From contig JANJWE010000093.1 in the NCBI GenBank assembly GCA_024709705.1, forward strand, positions 1 to 7,753: a stretch of 7,753 nt of DNA. The letters are read 5' to 3'. Within the stretch, counting starts at the first letter, position 1. Every line of letters begins with the position of its first letter. The notes beneath the pieces are model-generated. The model was not told the DNA's origin. It worked only from the letters and a program-made list of their open reading frames with translations, and searched no databases. This DNA comes from Flavobacterium sp. GTDB taxonomy: Bacteria; Bacteroidota; Bacteroidia; Flavobacteriales; Flavobacteriaceae. The translations under genes were made by a program, and so were the position numbers. Below are positions 6,362 through 7,753 of the stretch, one piece after another.

Positions 6362-6855
6362 ATTTTCTTTTCAAATTCAATAATTTCCAAATTTTCAATA
6401 GACTTACCCCTGATTTCAAACCGCAACATGGTTCGCACTTGATGAAATCCACTAATTCCTGCAGCTCCGGGATTCATATGAAGTAAATGCAATTCCTTAT
6501 CGTATTGAACTTTTAAAATATGTGAATGTCCACAAATAAAAAGATTAGGCGTATTTTTTTGTAGTTCTTCACGAATAGACATCGAATACTTCCCGGGATA
6601 ACCTCCTATATGAGTAATTAAGACATCAACTTCTTCACAAATAAAACGATTGTGTAATGGAAATTCCAGTCTGGCATGAGCATTATCAATATTCCCGTAA
6701 ACCGCTCGTAAGGGTTTAATTTTTTTTATTTCATCGGTCACACCCAAATCACCTATGTCTCCGGCATGCCAAACTTCGTCTGCCTGACGAACATACTTTA
6801 AAATTTTTTCATCAATAAATCCATGAGTATCGGAAAGCAGGAGTATTTTTTTCAA
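6358..6855 (-). CDS. YfcE/MJ0936-type metallophosphoesterase
   Basis: A 165-residue single-domain calcineurin-like phosphoesterase, normal for the YfcE/MJ0936 group of cytoplasmic phosphodiesterases that use two divalent metals. The metal and phosphate ligands are all present: Asp9 and His11 in LLSDTHG, Asp33 in HAGD, Asn55 in YGNID, His82 in THIGG, and His110 and His112 in CGHSH, followed by the conserved NPGAAG. The physiological substrate of such proteins is usually unknown. The start must be the TTG at 6855: MKKILLLSDTHG is the family's typical opening, and there is no in-frame ATG between it and the upstream stop. The gene converges on the kinase gene, with the two stop codons overlapping (CTAA), and is divergent from truA. 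Confidence 0.92.
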   Translation of the reverse strand: MKKILLLSDTHGFIDEKILKYVRQADEVWHAGDIGDLGVTDEIKKIKPLRAVYGNIDNAHARLEFPLHNRFICEEVDVLITHIGGYPGKYSMSIREELQKNTPNLFICGHSHILKVQYDKELHLLHMNPGAAGISGFHQVRTMLRFEIRGKSIENLEIIEFEKKI

Positions 6856-6887
6856 TTGGTGAGAGGTATAAAATGAGATGAATAAAT

Positions 6888-6895
6888 CAAAATTA
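6888..6895 (-). promoter_or_regulatory. -7 box for the phosphoesterase gene
   Basis: Read on the minus strand, TAATTTTG matches the Bacteroidota -7 consensus TAnnTTTG and lies 32 bases before the TTG start codon. The nearest TTG upstream (6910-6908) is only 12 bases away, shorter than the usual spacing, so a -33 element is not supported. Confidence 0.4.
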
Positions 6896-6948
6896 ATCCC
6901 TTTTTATCAATCCAGAAAAGTTTAACGTAAAATTATATTCTTCATAAA

Positions 6949-6978
6949 TTTGTACCCATAGCATTTCGATTATATTTG
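6949..6978 (+). promoter_or_regulatory. truA promoter of Bacteroidota type
   Basis: TTTG (6949-6952) and TATATTTG (6971-6978) match the -33 and -7 elements of the Bacteroidota primary sigma factor, with 18 bases between them. This is the best promoter in the window. The ATG of truA begins only 11 bases after the last G of the -7 box, so the mRNA leader should be very short, under about 10 nt. Confidence 0.7.
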
Positions 6979-6988
6979 TAATTAAATT

Positions 6989-7723
6989 ATGAGGTATTTT
7001 ATAAAACTGGCATACAACGGAACTCCCTATCATGGTTGGCAATCTCAACCCAATGCCGCAACAGTTCAGGAAACTTTAGAAAATGCTTTAACCCTACTTT
7101 TTAAAACAAAAATCGAAATTGTTGGAGCCGGCAGAACGGATGCAGGAGTTCATGCCAAATGCATGTTTGCTCATTTTGATTATGTTGAATCAATTGACAA
7201 ATCCTATTGGATACCCAAACTAAATTCGTTTTTGCCCAAAGAAATAGTTATTTACGATATAATTTCTGTTCATGAAGAAGCTCATGCCAGATTTGATGCA
7301 AATCAAAGAACCTATGAGTATCATATTCATACGTTTAAAGATCCATTTTATAAAGATTTAAGTTGGTATCATGCTCTACCCTTGGATGTAGAAAAAATGA
7401 ATGAAGCAAGTAAAATTCTAATGGAGTATACCGATTTTGAATGCTTTTCTAAAACTCATACAGATGTTTTTACTTTTAATTGCAAGATTACTGAAGCCTT
7501 TTGGACGCTAAAATCCAATCAAATCATTTTTACTATATCAGCCGATAGATTTTTAAGAAATATGGTTCGAGCCATAGTAGGAACTTTAATTCAAATTGGT
7601 TTAGGAAAAAGTGAGGTTCAACATTTGCGTCACATTATTGAAAGTAAAAAAAGAAGTCTGGCCGGTTTTTCTGTTCCGGCCCATGGCCTCTACTTAACCG
7701 ATATTAAATACCCCTATCTATAA
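6989..7723 (+). CDS. truA: tRNA pseudouridine(38-40) synthase TruA
   Basis: A 244-residue protein of the expected size. TruA converts uridines 38-40 of the tRNA anticodon arm to pseudouridine in the cytoplasm. The sequence shows the N-terminal ferredoxin-like start RYFIKLAYNGTPYHGWQ, the catalytic aspartate Asp51 in GAGRTDAGVHA, the conserved tyrosine Tyr109 in RTYEY, the DRFLRNMVRAIVGTL helix (186-200) that holds conserved arginines, and the usual C-terminal PAHGLYLTDIKYP. The ATG at 6989 is preceded by AT-rich sequence and no Shine-Dalgarno, immediately downstream of a strong-looking promoter. The next gene begins 14 bases after the stop with no terminator, so cotranscription is likely. Confidence 0.97.
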   Translation: MRYFIKLAYNGTPYHGWQSQPNAATVQETLENALTLLFKTKIEIVGAGRTDAGVHAKCMFAHFDYVESIDKSYWIPKLNSFLPKEIVIYDIISVHEEAHARFDANQRTYEYHIHTFKDPFYKDLSWYHALPLDVEKMNEASKILMEYTDFECFSKTHTDVFTFNCKITEAFWTLKSNQIIFTISADRFLRNMVRAIVGTLIQIGLGKSEVQHLRHIIESKKRSLAGFSVPAHGLYLTDIKYPYL

Positions 7724-7737
7724 GCCCTATACAAGAA

Positions 7738-7753
7738 ATGAAAGCATTTGACC
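7738..7753 (+). CDS. Start of the next gene, cut by the window end
   Basis: An ATG 14 bases after the truA stop opens a frame reading MKAFD before the window ends. Five residues cannot identify a protein. From memory of flavobacterial gene order, an ABC transporter (ATP-binding/permease fusion) often follows truA, but that is only a contextual guess. The short gap suggests an operon with truA. Confidence 0.5.

Noticed and set aside
1..7753. CRISPR array, tRNA, insertion sequence, prophage or defence island
   Set aside because: No regularly spaced repeats, transposase motifs, integrase, tRNA-like cloverleaf or known defence domains were seen on either strand. Most genes are housekeeping.

Overview
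The window is a compact, AT-rich stretch of chromosome from a member of the Bacteroidota, most likely the Flavobacteriia. The case rests on four things: Rho has a long disordered insert, a DUF4293-type membrane protein is divergent from rho, promoter-like TAnnTTTG boxes precede several genes, and start codons have AT-rich upstream stretches with no Shine-Dalgarno motif. No phage, insertion sequence, CRISPR, tRNA or rRNA is visible. No gene-free gap exceeds 180 bases.

Layout. (1) Positions 1-1149, plus strand: the 3' part of a TlpA-like thioredoxin, overlapping by ATGA the triosephosphate isomerase gene tpiA. (2) 1164-1198: a strong bidirectional terminator shared with the convergent rho. (3) 1197-2921, minus strand: rho, whose product carries an N/Q/G-rich disordered insert. 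(4) 2922-3097: a divergent promoter region, then a four-helix DUF4293-type membrane protein closed by an intrinsic terminator at 3542-3573. (5) 3659-6361, plus strand: a tight three-gene unit with a NarL/LuxR response regulator, an unrecognised 98-residue protein, and a sensor histidine kinase with a TPR-like exported N-terminus. (6) 6358-6855, minus strand: a YfcE-type metallophosphoesterase with a TTG start, whose stop codon overlaps that of the kinase. (7) 6989-7723, plus strand: truA behind a very good Bacteroidota promoter, followed after 14 bases by the first codons of another gene.

Most of the genes are housekeeping: glycolysis, transcription termination, tRNA modification and a phosphodiesterase. 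The accessory interest lies in the two-component unit. Its kinase should sense something in the periplasm through helical repeats and phosphorylate Asp57 of the regulator. The small protein is encoded between them with near-contiguous or overlapping junctions, so it is a candidate unknown partner. No obvious target gene lies beside the unit. Two further points stand out: the kinase lacks the Gln of the HDxxxQ phosphatase motif, and the tpiA/rho terminator forms a GAAA tetraloop on the rho strand.
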